From Bacteroidales bacterium (GTDB lineage: Bacteria > Bacteroidota > Bacteroidia > Bacteroidales > UBA932), in assembly GCA_017509755.1 (NCBI GenBank), contig JAFWOY010000004.1:94175-158174 (forward strand): DNA of 64,000 bases, read 5' to 3'. Below the pieces are notes generated by a model that saw nothing but the letters and a program-made list of their open reading frames with translations, had not been told where the DNA came from and made no database searches. Shown one piece after another: positions 26,261 through 34,711 of the stretch. Made by a program: the position numbers and the translations under genes. Within the stretch, counting starts at the first letter, position 1. Every line of letters starts with the position of its first letter.

Positions 26261-27471
26261 TCTGCACGCATGATTAAAATGGGATTGAAATCGTTGACGG
26301 CCACGCGCATCTCGCCAGTAATGCGGCGGCCGATGGCGGCAATGCCTTCACGGAAAAGATGCTGGCTCTGTTCGCTCACGGCGTTAAAAACAATGACACC
26401 ACCTGGTAGCAGAACGCTGTCAATGCGGCGGAGCATTTCGACGAGTCTGCCGCCATGGCCGCCGATGAAGACGGCGTCGGGGGCTGGCAGGCCACTCAGG
26501 TCGAACGCAAGGAAGTCTCCAATCAAGGCGGTGATACCGGGGGCGCCGAACTTGCGGGCATTCTGCTCCATCAGTTCCCGGCCGGCTTCCCGGATTTCAA
26601 AGGATGTGACCTGGAGATGCGGGAACTGGAGCCGGGCTTCAATCGAAACGGAGCCTGTGCAGAAACCCACGTCCCAGAACGAACTACGGCGGGCCAGATC
26701 CAACTGGCTGAGCGTCAGCAGGCGGATGGGCATCTTCGTAATCATGTTCACCCGGCCGTCGAGCAAAGCGAAATCGTGTTCCGGCAGGCCGAAGGGATGC
26801 GGGCGAGGCCGGATCTGCTCGAGGATCAGGCAGTTCGGAAAACGGTAGTCTGCCCCGGCCGCCTCTTCCAGCGAGGCAAAGGCGCGTACACGCTCTTCTT
26901 CCTTATTGCCCAGGCATTCGCCTACGGTCATCGCGTAGTTGTCGTAGCCATAGTCGAGCAGCCGGCGGGCAATCATCGACGGCGTTTTGTGTCGGTCGGT
27001 CAGTGCACCGATGAGTCGCTCTCCCCGGATGACAGCCCGGTCAAAGCCGTCCCAGGGGCGACCAGTGAGCGAGACCGTGCACATACCGGCATAAGCCAGT
27101 TCCATCCGGTGTGCAAGCAGTTGCAGGGAATTGAAGGAGGGAAAAACCGTCAGCTCGGCTTCCGGGAACTCCCGACGCAGGGTATTGGCGATGCCGAAAA
27201 ACAACGGGTCGCCCGAGGCGAAGACCACCACTTCGGACTCATTTGCATATTCTTTGAAAACTGCGTCCAGCGGCACGGTAATATCGATCCAACGCGCGTC
27301 CTCTGGCAATAGCGGCGCCACGATTTCATGATGCCGTTTTCCGCCCGAGAAGACACGGCCTTCAGCAATGGCGTCACGGACCTTCGGCGGGAACCAGACT
27401 TCCCGCTCATCTGTCATTCCAATGACGGTAAAATGAGGCTGGCTGATGCGGCACTCGCTTCCCCTATACAT
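26257..27471 (-). CDS. cbiE: Fused CbiE-CbiT: cobalt-precorrin-7 C5-methyltransferase + C15-methyltransferase/decarboxylase
   Basis: 404 residues with the start at 27471 (MYRGSECRISQPHFTVIGMTDE), which overlaps the preceding gene by 8 bases. Longer in-frame starts lie deep inside that gene. CbiE portion, about 1-200: RVFSGGKRHHEIVAP, VVVFASGDPLFFGIANTL, FPSFNSLQLLAHRM. CbiT portion, about 205-404: KMPIRLLTLSQLDLARRSSFWDVGFCTGSVSIEA and PDAVFIGGHGG (SAM-binding Rossmann-type methyltransferase). This is the same fusion as CobL of the aerobic pathway. Confidence 0.93.
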   Translation of the reverse strand: MYRGSECRISQPHFTVIGMTDEREVWFPPKVRDAIAEGRVFSGGKRHHEIVAPLLPEDARWIDITVPLDAVFKEYANESEVVVFASGDPLFFGIANTLRREFPEAELTVFPSFNSLQLLAHRMELAYAGMCTVSLTGRPWDGFDRAVIRGERLIGALTDRHKTPSMIARRLLDYGYDNYAMTVGECLGNKEEERVRAFASLEEAAGADYRFPNCLILEQIRPRPHPFGLPEHDFALLDGRVNMITKMPIRLLTLSQLDLARRSSFWDVGFCTGSVSIEARLQFPHLQVTSFEIREAGRELMEQNARKFGAPGITALIGDFLAFDLSGLPAPDAVFIGGHGGRLVEMLRRIDSVLLPGGVIVFNAVSEQSQHLFREGIAAIGRRITGEMRVAVNDFNPILIMRAE

Positions 27472-28873
27472 CGCGTCCCGGTTTAAGCTGTTCGGCGTCA
27501 TTGAAACAGAGAATCGAATTGACGAGCGTGGCGGCAAGGTTGCTGCCGCCTTTGCGGCCCTCGACGATCAGTTTGGGTATCTGTTTGAAAGGTTTGACCA
27601 TGTGTTTGCTTTCCTTCACGTGGACAAAACCGACGGGCGCAGCGACTATACCGGCCGGCGCCGCTTTCTTGAGACGGATTTGGTGGCAGAGTTCCATCAG
27701 GGCCGTCGGTGCATTTCCGAATACGTACAGGGCGTCGGGATGTTCCTCCACGGCCAGGCGGATGCCCGCCTGCGTGCGGGTGATGCCTTTTTCTACGGCC
27801 ATTTCCGCCACTCGCGGATCAGACAAATAGCATTTCACTTCCACCCCGAGCCGTTGCAAGGCGCCCTTGCGGATGCCCGACGCGGCCATTGTCACATCGG
27901 TTACAATGGTTTTGATACGGCCCGCCGCTAAGCCGGCATACAGGCTCTCAACAGCGCCCTCATCCACCTGCAGGATATTCTCCATATCGAAATCGGCAGT
28001 CGTATGGATGGCGTGGAGCAGCGCCCATTTGTGCCCCAGCGGGATGTCGGGATTCCGCAGTTCCTTTTCGATGGTGCGGAAGCTCTCGATCATGATCTCC
28101 TGACCGACGCCTTTCGCGCCCTTGTCATCCCGCTCCCGGTAGTAGCCGCGCGGCGTGATGAATTTTCCTTCGTGGATGTACGACTGCGAGTTGCCGATGA
28201 GAACCACGGTGAACATATCGACCTGCTCCGGATCGAATGCGCCCAGTGTCGTAACCGTCACCTGTTGCTCGTCACGGCCGGCCTGGCGGACGAAGCCTAC
28301 CGGCGTATCAGGACTGCGGTGCTGCAGGAAGATCTCCTGGAGCCGGTAAAGCTGCCAGTAGCGGCCGTTGCTCTTGGGATTATAGACGGCTGTGATGAAA
28401 TCTGCGACAGCAGCGGCACGAATGCGCCGTTCGATGGTCTCCCACGGCGTCATCAGGTCGGAAAGGGAAATGATGCACAGGTCGTGTCCGATCGGAGCGC
28501 CCAGCAGCGAGGCCGCTTTCTGGAAAGCGCTGATGCCCGGCAGGACCTCGATCTCGATATCACTGCCGCGCTCGCGCTTCATTTCCCAGATGAGCGGGGC
28601 CATCCCGTAAATGCCCGCATCGCCCGAACTGACCACACAGACTGTCTTGCCCTGCTCAGCCCTTTCGAAAGCCTGGCGCGCGCGCTCCTTTTCCTTCAGC
28701 ATCCCGGTATCGACACATTCCGTCCCGGGTTGCACGTAGGGTTCGACAAACTGAAAATAGTATTGATAGCCAATAATGACATCGGATTGCCGGACCGCCT
28801 CCAGAACCGCAGGTGTGATGTCACCCGCGCTCCCCGGCCCGATTCCGGCCACAATGATCTTTGCTTTGCTCAT
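27464..28873 (-). CDS. cobJ: Fused CobJ/CbiH-CbiC: precorrin-3B C17-methyltransferase + precorrin-8X methylmutase
   Basis: 469 residues. The C17-methyltransferase is at about 1-245 (VAGIGPGSAGDITPAVLEAVRQSDVIIGYQYY, VCVVSSGDAGIYGMAPL, VLPGISAFQKAASLLGAPIGHDLC). The methylmutase is at about 260-469 (GQEIMIESFRTIEKEL, VTDVTMAASGIRKGAL, GNAPTALMELCHQI, PVGFVHVKESK, GRKGGSNLAATLVNSIL). It is the first gene of the four-gene cbi operon. A -7 box ends 6 bases before its ATG, so this operon is probably leaderless and not under the B12 riboswitches seen elsewhere. Confidence 0.93.
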   Translation of the reverse strand: MSKAKIIVAGIGPGSAGDITPAVLEAVRQSDVIIGYQYYFQFVEPYVQPGTECVDTGMLKEKERARQAFERAEQGKTVCVVSSGDAGIYGMAPLIWEMKRERGSDIEIEVLPGISAFQKAASLLGAPIGHDLCIISLSDLMTPWETIERRIRAAAVADFITAVYNPKSNGRYWQLYRLQEIFLQHRSPDTPVGFVRQAGRDEQQVTVTTLGAFDPEQVDMFTVVLIGNSQSYIHEGKFITPRGYYRERDDKGAKGVGQEIMIESFRTIEKELRNPDIPLGHKWALLHAIHTTADFDMENILQVDEGAVESLYAGLAAGRIKTIVTDVTMAASGIRKGALQRLGVEVKCYLSDPRVAEMAVEKGITRTQAGIRLAVEEHPDALYVFGNAPTALMELCHQIRLKKAAPAGIVAAPVGFVHVKESKHMVKPFKQIPKLIVEGRKGGSNLAATLVNSILCFNDAEQLKPGRDV

Positions 28874-28879
28874 AACTTA

Positions 28880-28887
28880 CAAAGATA
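28880..28887 (-). promoter_or_regulatory. Promoter -7 element for the cbi ring-synthesis operon
   Basis: Minus strand TATCTTTG, 6 bases from the cobJ-cbiC start codon at 28873. No long leader or riboswitch-like sequence is present. Confidence 0.6.
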
Positions 28888-28972
28888 AGCAAAAAGCCGT
28901 AAAAGACGTTTTTCCGGTCAGCCAAGAATAACCAGTTCGAGGAAAGTTGGCAGCAAGAACGGGAGAAATGTG

Positions 28973-28980
28973 TAACTTTG
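28973..28980 (+). promoter_or_regulatory. Possible promoter -7 element before a small ORF
   Basis: TAACTTTG matches the consensus. The next ATG on this strand opens a 38-codon frame at 29021. Confidence 0.4.
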
Positions 28981-29020
28981 CGAAGGATCCGGTTTGAAGG
29001 ATCGAATCTATTGTCTGTCT

Positions 29021-29137
29021 ATGGTCATCAACGTTTATTCCCAGTATTTCCAGGCGCAAGGCGTCTTTTCTGAGGTAGAGCGACACGGGGCCAGCGTGGA
29101 CTGGGCCCATCCGCTGAACGAAGCCCGGATGGGATAA
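29021..29137 (+). CDS. Small ORF of unknown function (38 aa)
   Basis: ATG to TAA, coding MVINVYSQYFQAQGVFSEV and then an Arg/His/Trp-containing tail. It has a plausible -7 box about 40 bases upstream and lies in the 342-base gap between the divergent cbi and pduO operons. No hydrophobic segment and no recognised family. It may be a real small protein, a leader peptide, or a fragment of a decayed gene. The downstream promoter at 29185 suggests it is not simply the leader of the nucleoside-hydrolase gene. Confidence 0.3.
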   Translation: MVINVYSQYFQAQGVFSEVERHGASVDWAHPLNEARMG

Positions 29138-29184
29138 TCGCGCCCGCAAACCGCCTGATCCCGCTGATTCTTCCCAGTTTTTTG

Positions 29185-29192
29185 TATCTTTG
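29185..29192 (+). promoter_or_regulatory. Promoter -7 element for the nucleoside-hydrolase/pduO/cobQ operon
   Basis: TATCTTTG, 23 bases upstream of the ATG at 29216. Confidence 0.6.
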
Positions 29193-29215
29193 GGGAATCA
29201 ATGCATTTTGGAGCT

Positions 29216-30583
29216 ATGAAAAAGACTTTGCTATTCTTTCTGCTGCTGGCCCTTCCGCTGGCGGGATCCGCCCAACAGAAACCGCGGGTTTCGGACAAAG
29301 AACTGGTTAGCGTAATCTGGGCGATGGGACAGATGTATCCGGATGGTTTTACGCTCAGCCTGGATTCCCTGCGCCAGCCAGCCAAAGGATTGGCCGTATC
29401 GTATCAAGCCACCCAGAACAGTTTTGACAAGAAGAGCCTGCCGGCTGTAATCAGGCATGCCCATGCGCATGACAACATCGTGGGCGGCTGGTACAGTCCC
29501 GAGGAAGACAAGTATTATTTCGACAGTTCCCGCATCTTCCCGGAAGACAGCCTGGAAGCAGCACTTGCCTTTGCCCGGGAAAACGGCCAGCATACCGTTT
29601 ATGACCTGGCCAAAGGCATCAATGTCAAGAGCAACTATGAGCAGCAGGACATCCGTGTCATCCTCGACACCGACATGGGCAGTTCGACCGATGACCTCTT
29701 TGCCCTGATGATGCTCTACCGCTATATGGACATGCAGCGCTGCAAGTTGATCGGTGTGGTTGTGGACCGCATGGGCAAAGCCAATGCCGACATCGTGGAT
29801 GCAATGAACCTCTATTACGGGTATCCCGACATCCCCATCGGCCTGGAAACGGACGGTGTCAAGAACCCGCCCGTATGGATTCCGTATCACAACCTGGCCT
29901 ACGCCCGCACCATCCATTCCGAATTGATGTTCAAACGCTCGATCGGCGACGACGGCAGCTATATGGAAGGCTACAAATTGTATCGCAAACTCCTGAGTGA
30001 ACAGCCCGACCACTCGGTGACGATCGCCTCCATCGGCTTCGTCACTTCGCTGGCCCGCCTGCTTGAATCGGGGCCTGATGAATACTCCCCGATGAACGGC
30101 GTCGAACTCGTACGCGCCAAAGTGAAGACTATCTACGCCATGGGCGGCGTGTTCGGCAAAGCCGTCGAACCCGACTACAATTTCCTGCAGGCCATCGACT
30201 TCTCACTGAAGTTCTTCGACATGCTGCCGAAAGAGGTGGACATCGTGTTCTCTCCCGGCGAAGTAGGCGATCCGCTCGACTACCGCCCGGAACAAGTGAT
30301 CGCCGACCTCTCGTGGACAGACTGCCATCCCATCAAATGGACCTATCAGTTCCTCAACTGCGACACCGGCCAGAAGATGTGGGACCCGCAAGCCGTCATC
30401 AATGCAGTGGAAGGAGACGATCTGTATAAACTCTCGCCCCGCGGCTGGGTGACCCTCACCCCCGCCGGCGAGACGATCTTCACACCTGACCCGAAAGGCA
30501 ACGCCCGCTACCAGTATCCCGGCGATCCGGTCTGGTGCGACATCGTCCTGAAATATATCCGCCTGATGGCCATCCAGCACTGA
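29216..30583 (+). CDS. Exported nucleoside hydrolase-like protein
   Basis: 455 residues with the start at 29216, which gives a signal peptide (MKKTLLFFLLLALPLAGSAQ). Residues 25-135 are an extra N-terminal region with no recognised motif. The nucleoside-hydrolase fold starts around 143 with DIRVILDTDMGSSTDDLFALMMLY, a variant of the Ca2+-binding DTDxGxDD motif, and continues with VTIASIGFVTSLARLLESG and KTIYAMGGVFG. The last part (PIKWTYQFLNCDTGQKMWDP) is family-typical. It is the first gene of an operon with pduO 4 bases downstream, then cobQ, cobD and cbiB. Export plus this context suggests release of a base or ribose from a corrinoid lower-ligand nucleoside, but that is inference. Confidence 0.7.
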   Translation: MKKTLLFFLLLALPLAGSAQQKPRVSDKELVSVIWAMGQMYPDGFTLSLDSLRQPAKGLAVSYQATQNSFDKKSLPAVIRHAHAHDNIVGGWYSPEEDKYYFDSSRIFPEDSLEAALAFARENGQHTVYDLAKGINVKSNYEQQDIRVILDTDMGSSTDDLFALMMLYRYMDMQRCKLIGVVVDRMGKANADIVDAMNLYYGYPDIPIGLETDGVKNPPVWIPYHNLAYARTIHSELMFKRSIGDDGSYMEGYKLYRKLLSEQPDHSVTIASIGFVTSLARLLESGPDEYSPMNGVELVRAKVKTIYAMGGVFGKAVEPDYNFLQAIDFSLKFFDMLPKEVDIVFSPGEVGDPLDYRPEQVIADLSWTDCHPIKWTYQFLNCDTGQKMWDPQAVINAVEGDDLYKLSPRGWVTLTPAGETIFTPDPKGNARYQYPGDPVWCDIVLKYIRLMAIQH

Positions 30584-30587
30584 TCGC

Positions 30588-31154
30588 ATGAACCGCATCT
30601 ATACACGGACAGGTGATCAGGGCACAACCGGTATCCACGGCGGTACCCGCGTTCCGAAAGACGACATCCGCATCGAAGCCAATGGAGAACTCGATGAACT
30701 GAACTGCCATTTGGGCGTGATTCGAAGCATGCTCACGACCGACGGCTGGGATGACATCTTACACGAAATCCAGCGGAACCTGATGACCGTGATGAGCCTG
30801 GTGGCGACACCCGCGGACGGGCGGAACAAAAACCCGAATAGCCTGCCGGAAGATCTCGTAGTCAAGTGTGAAGCCACGATGGACATCCTGACCGAAGAAA
30901 GCGGTCCCGGACTCCATTTCCTGCTACCGGGCGGCACGCCCCTCGCCGCACAACTGCAACTAGCCCGTGCCGTATGCCGCCGCGCTGAACGCCGCCTCTG
31001 GGCACTCAACCGCCAGGACCCCGTTCCCGAAGCCATCCTGCAGTACATCAACCGCCTCTCCGACCTCCTTTTCGTGATGGCCCGCTGCGAACTCGCCCGC
31101 CAGGACTGGCCCGAAGAACGCTGGCAAGCCTTCGCCTATAAGAACCAACGATGA
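30588..31154 (+). CDS. pduO: PduO-type corrinoid ATP:Co(I) adenosyltransferase
   Basis: 188 residues. Transfers the adenosyl group from ATP to Co(I) corrinoid. The N-terminal ATP-binding loop YTRTGDQGTTGIHGGTRVPKDD and the RAVCRRAERRLWAL helix with the ESL/NRLSDLLFVMAR end are diagnostic of the PduO trimer family. Second gene of the operon, 4 bases after the nucleoside-hydrolase gene and overlapping cobQ by 4 bases. The position before cobyric acid synthase fits, since later steps prefer adenosylated substrates. Confidence 0.92.
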   Translation: MNRIYTRTGDQGTTGIHGGTRVPKDDIRIEANGELDELNCHLGVIRSMLTTDGWDDILHEIQRNLMTVMSLVATPADGRNKNPNSLPEDLVVKCEATMDILTEESGPGLHFLLPGGTPLAAQLQLARAVCRRAERRLWALNRQDPVPEAILQYINRLSDLLFVMARCELARQDWPEERWQAFAYKNQR

Positions 31155-32650
31155 AAGAACGACTCCATCCCGTGATGTTCGCCGGAACCGGCAGCGATGT
31201 GGGCAAAAGCATCATCGCCACCGCCTTTTGCCGGATCTTCCGACAGGACGGCTATACCCCTGCACCGTTTAAGGCGCAGAACATGGCCCTCAACTCCTTT
31301 GCCACACCCGACGGACGCGAGATTGGACGTGCCCAGGCCGTCCAGGCCGAGGCGGCCGGCATCCCCTGCCATACCGACATGAATCCCCTGCTGCTCAAGC
31401 CGCAAAGCGATCATACTTCCCAAGTCGTCCTCAACGGCAAACCCATCGGCAATCGCGACGCCTACGACTATTTCCGCAAAGAAGGCCGGGAAGAGTTGCG
31501 CGAGGCTGTCCATGCCGCATACGACCGGCTGGCCGCCCGCCACAACCCCATCGTAATGGAAGGCGCCGGCAGCCTGGCCGAAATCAACCTGCGCGATAGC
31601 GACCTCGTCAATGTACCCATGGCCATGCACGCCGGTGCTGACATCATCCTGGTCGGTGACATCGACCGGGGCGGCGTGTTCGCCAGTGTGTATGGCTCCG
31701 TCATGCTGCTGCGTCCCGAGGAAAGGAAGTACGTGAAAGGCATCTTGATCAACAAGTTCCGGGGCGACCTGCGTCTCTTTGAGGAAGGGCGGCGGATGCT
31801 GGAGGAACTCTGCGGGATTCCCGTGTTAGGCGTCGTCCCCTACTACCACGACATCCACATCGAAGAAGAAGATTCCGTAGCCCTGGCGGCCAAGTCGGCG
31901 GCAGCCCAGCGCGGCAAGATCAACGTAGCGGTCGTCCTGCTCCGGCACATCAGCAACTTCACGGATTTCAACGTCCTGGAACAGGATCCGCGGGTCCATC
32001 TGTTTTACAGCAACAACGTGGAGGAACTGGCCAAGGCCGATATCCTTATCCTGCCGGGCAGCAAGAGCACCCTCGATGACCTGTATGAAATCCGGCGCAA
32101 CGGCGTCGCCCAAGCCATCCTGCGCGCGCGTCGCGAAGGAGCTACGGTGCTGGGCATCTGCGGCGGCTACCAGATGATGGGCCAGCAGATCCGCGACCCG
32201 CACCACGTAGAAGGGACCATTGAAGCGATGCCGGGGCTGGGACTGCTTCCGATGGTAACGGAAATGCTGCCGGAAAAAGTGACCCGGCAAGTGCATTTCA
32301 CGCTGGCGGACAGTCCGGACAGCCAGCCGATGGAAGGCTACGAAATCCACATGGGCGAGACTTGTCCGACCAGCGACAACCCGGTCAGTCCGCTCAACCT
32401 ACTGGAAGACGGACAAATGGACGGCTGCTTCGTTGATGCGAAATGCATGGGAAGCTACATCCACGGCATCCTCGACAATCCGGCCTTCATCGACCGGTTG
32501 CTGGAGCCCCACAGCGCGAAACTCACCAAGACCGCCTCGGCATTCGACTACCACGCCTTCAAGGAAACCCAATACGACCGGCTGGCCGACCACGTGCGCA
32601 AGTACGTGAACGTACCGCTGCTCTACGACATTCTGAAAGGGAAACGATGA
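31151..32650 (+). CDS. cobQ: Cobyric acid synthase
   Basis: 499 residues. Amidates four side chains of adenosyl-cobyrinic acid a,c-diamide using glutamine. The N-terminal dethiobiotin-synthetase-like ATPase domain has MFAGTGSDVGKSIIATAFCR, AQNMALNSFATPDG, and DIDRGGVFASVYGS. The C-terminal type-1 glutamine amidotransferase domain has LPGSKSTLDDL and nucleophile Cys in LGICGGYQMMG, with the His in CMGSYIHGILDN. Overlaps both flanking genes by 4 bases. Also called cbiP in anaerobic-pathway organisms. Confidence 0.96.
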   Translation: MKERLHPVMFAGTGSDVGKSIIATAFCRIFRQDGYTPAPFKAQNMALNSFATPDGREIGRAQAVQAEAAGIPCHTDMNPLLLKPQSDHTSQVVLNGKPIGNRDAYDYFRKEGREELREAVHAAYDRLAARHNPIVMEGAGSLAEINLRDSDLVNVPMAMHAGADIILVGDIDRGGVFASVYGSVMLLRPEERKYVKGILINKFRGDLRLFEEGRRMLEELCGIPVLGVVPYYHDIHIEEEDSVALAAKSAAAQRGKINVAVVLLRHISNFTDFNVLEQDPRVHLFYSNNVEELAKADILILPGSKSTLDDLYEIRRNGVAQAILRARREGATVLGICGGYQMMGQQIRDPHHVEGTIEAMPGLGLLPMVTEMLPEKVTRQVHFTLADSPDSQPMEGYEIHMGETCPTSDNPVSPLNLLEDGQMDGCFVDAKCMGSYIHGILDNPAFIDRLLEPHSAKLTKTASAFDYHAFKETQYDRLADHVRKYVNVPLLYDILKGKR

Positions 32651-33738
32651 TCCAGGGACACGGAGATGACGCATACCGCTTCGCGCGGACCATCCGGGCG
32701 AACTTCAGTTCCAACGTGTACGGACGCGTGGACCTGGAGGCGCTCAAGGCGCATCTCAAGCAAAGCCTCGATGCCATCAGCCACTATCCCGAACCCGAGC
32801 CCTATACCCTGGAAGCGGCCCTGGCCGCCCGATATGGCATCGACCCTGCCGCTGTCTGCGTAACCAACGGAGCGACCGAAGCCATCTATCTGATCGCCCA
32901 CGCTTTCTCCGGCAGCCGCAGCACCATCCTGCAACCGACCTTCAGCGAGTATGCCGACGCCTGCCAACTGTACGGGCATGAGATCCTTCACTCTGTTCAG
33001 GATGACAGTCGTTGGAGAAAAACGAAGCAGCGGGTGGGTTTCGGGCTGGACGGCATTTTCTCTGCCGGCCAGAACGAAACCCAGAGCAGCGGAGCGCTCG
33101 TTTGGCTATGTAACCCGAACAATCCGACAGGCAGCGTCATTCCGAAAGAGCAGTTACGATCTTGGATTGAAGCCCATCCCGACATCGTTTTCGTCATCGA
33201 CCAGTCCTACGGATTCTTCACCCAAGCGCCCCTGCTGACAGCCGCCGAAGCCTCCGCGTATCCCAATGTCCTGCAACTCCATTCGATGACCAAACGCTAT
33301 GCGATGCCCGGCCTGCGCCTGGGCTATGCCACAGCCGCGCCCCAACTGCTCGAGCGCGTCCGCGCCGTCCGGATGCCCTGGAGTGTCAATGCCCTGGCCA
33401 TCGAAGCCGGCCTTTTCCTCTGCGACCATCCCGAAACCGCCCCCATCGACCTGCCGTCCCTGCTAGCCGAAACGCAAAGACTCCGTGCACAGCTCAATGC
33501 ACTGCCCGGCTTGACGGCCGAGCCGACGCAGACCCATTTCTTCCTCTGCCGGCTCGCTACAGGTCGCGCCTGCGATCTCAAGCAGTGGCTCGCCGAAAAA
33601 CACGGTATCCTGATCCGCGACGCCGCCAATTTCGAAAGCCTGGACGCAGGATGTTTCCGCATTGCTACGCAGACACCGGAAGAAAACAAGTTGCTGGTGG
33701 AAGCTGTCCGACAGTATCTGGAAGACATTGTCCTATGA
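32647..33738 (+). CDS. cobD: CobD-like threonine-phosphate decarboxylase (PLP enzyme)
   Basis: 363 residues with the start at 32647 (MIQGHGDDAYRFARTIRANFSSNVY), where ATGA overlaps the cobQ stop. Fold-type I PLP enzyme related to HisC. Landmarks: VTNGATEAIYLIAHAF, WLCNPNNPTGS, FVIDQSYGFFT, the PLP lysine in LHSMTKRYAMPGLRLGY, and RMPWSVNALA. Makes aminopropanol phosphate for the nucleotide loop. Between YGHEIL and ALVWLCNPNNPTG it contains about 35 residues (SVQDDSRWRKTKQ... onward). Related proteins appear to have roughly half as many there. That DNA resembles an inserted repeat, listed separately. A generic aminotransferase is the alternative reading, but the operon argues for CobD. Confidence 0.85.
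   Translation: MIQGHGDDAYRFARTIRANFSSNVYGRVDLEALKAHLKQSLDAISHYPEPEPYTLEAALAARYGIDPAAVCVTNGATEAIYLIAHAFSGSRSTILQPTFSEYADACQLYGHEILHSVQDDSRWRKTKQRVGFGLDGIFSAGQNETQSSGALVWLCNPNNPTGSVIPKEQLRSWIEAHPDIVFVIDQSYGFFTQAPLLTAAEASAYPNVLQLHSMTKRYAMPGLRLGYATAAPQLLERVRAVRMPWSVNALAIEAGLFLCDHPETAPIDLPSLLAETQRLRAQLNALPGLTAEPTQTHFFLCRLATGRACDLKQWLAEKHGILIRDAANFESLDAGCFRIATQTPEENKLLVEAVRQYLEDIVL
32974..33083 (+). repeat. Repeat-like insertion inside the cobD-like gene
   Basis: It begins with a sequence resembling a widespread dispersed repeat (ATCCTTCACTCTGTTCAGG followed by ATGACA at about 32982-33006). It ends in a hairpin: TGGGTTTCG at 33035 and CGAAACCCA ending 33083 pair, and inner arms CTGGACGGC and GCCGGCCAG pair with one mismatch. 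The reading frame remains open through it. Boundaries are approximate. Confidence 0.55.
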
Positions 33739-34679
33739 ACCATATCATTGCTTTTCTCGCCGGCTGGCTGGCTGACATCATCCTGGGGGACCCTGTCTGG
33801 TTGCCTCATCCTGTCGTCGGATTCGGCAAACTGATCGCCAAAGGCGAGAAGCGATGGAACAACGGAGAAAACCGACGGCGCAAAGGAAGGCTGCTTACCC
33901 TCGGATTGGTTATCGGTTCGTTTTTGGCGACAATCACCCTGCTGCTCGGAATGCGATTCTTGTCAGAAGCGCTGCACATCGGACACACGTTGCAATATGT
34001 GAGCGAGGCTATCCTCGTTTTCTTCTGCCTGGCCGGAACCACGCTCATCCGGGAGGTGCGTGCAGTCTTCCAGGCCGTGGACCGGTCTCTTGAAGAAGGG
34101 CGCACGCAAGTGGCACGCATTGTAGGCCGAGACACCTCAGAACTATCTGCTCAGGAGGTCAGGACAGCCGCTCTCGAGACTTTGGCTGAAAACCTCAACG
34201 ACGGCGTCATCGCACCCCTGTTCTGGCTGACTTTGCTCGGTGTGCCCGGCATGGTTGCCTACAAGATGGTCAATACGCTCGACTCAATGATCGGCTACCG
34301 GAACGAACGCTATCTCGAATTCGGCCGCTTCGCCGCCCGGCTCGACGACGCGGCGGGCTGGATTCCGGCACGGATCACGGCTTTCCTGATGCTGCTCGTG
34401 GCCGGACGGCTGCGCCTCCTGCCTTTTGTGCGCAAATACGGTCCGCAGCACCTGAGCCCGAATTCCGGCTGGCCTGAGGCGGCGTTGGCCGCCATCCTGG
34501 ACTGCCGTTTCGGCGGGCCGCACAACTATTTCGGAGAGGAGGTCTGGAAACCCTATATCGGCGAAAACGACCGGCCGCTGACTTCGGCCGACATGGAACG
34601 TGCCACGCTGGTCAACAGGCTCGCAGAAAGTCTGATGGTCCTGCTGGTAACTGTGATTTGGCTGGCAGTTGGCTTTTGA
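33735..34679 (+). CDS. cbiB: Adenosylcobinamide-phosphate synthase
   Basis: 314 residues with the start at 33735 overlapping the preceding gene by 4 bases. Integral-membrane enzyme that attaches aminopropanol (phosphate) to cobyric acid. Motifs: GDPVWLPHPVVGFGKLI, SRDTSELS-like VGRDTSELSAQEV, ETLAENLNDGVIAPLFW, YKMVNTLDSMIGYRNERYLEFGRFAARLDD, and WPEAALAAILDCRFGGPHNYFGE. Last gene of the pduO-cobQ-cobD-cbiB operon. It is followed by the riboswitch-controlled btuB unit on the same strand. Confidence 0.95.
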   Translation: MNHIIAFLAGWLADIILGDPVWLPHPVVGFGKLIAKGEKRWNNGENRRRKGRLLTLGLVIGSFLATITLLLGMRFLSEALHIGHTLQYVSEAILVFFCLAGTTLIREVRAVFQAVDRSLEEGRTQVARIVGRDTSELSAQEVRTAALETLAENLNDGVIAPLFWLTLLGVPGMVAYKMVNTLDSMIGYRNERYLEFGRFAARLDDAAGWIPARITAFLMLLVAGRLRLLPFVRKYGPQHLSPNSGWPEAALAAILDCRFGGPHNYFGEEVWKPYIGENDRPLTSADMERATLVNRLAESLMVLLVTVIWLAVGF

Positions 34680-34711
34680 GGGAATAATTCAAATTCTTTT
34701 ACTACATTTCA

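Noticed and set aside
24710..26848. 712-codon plus-strand frame opposite cbiG-cbiF and cbiE-cbiT
   Set aside because: Antisense shadow of certain methyltransferase genes, with no family features.
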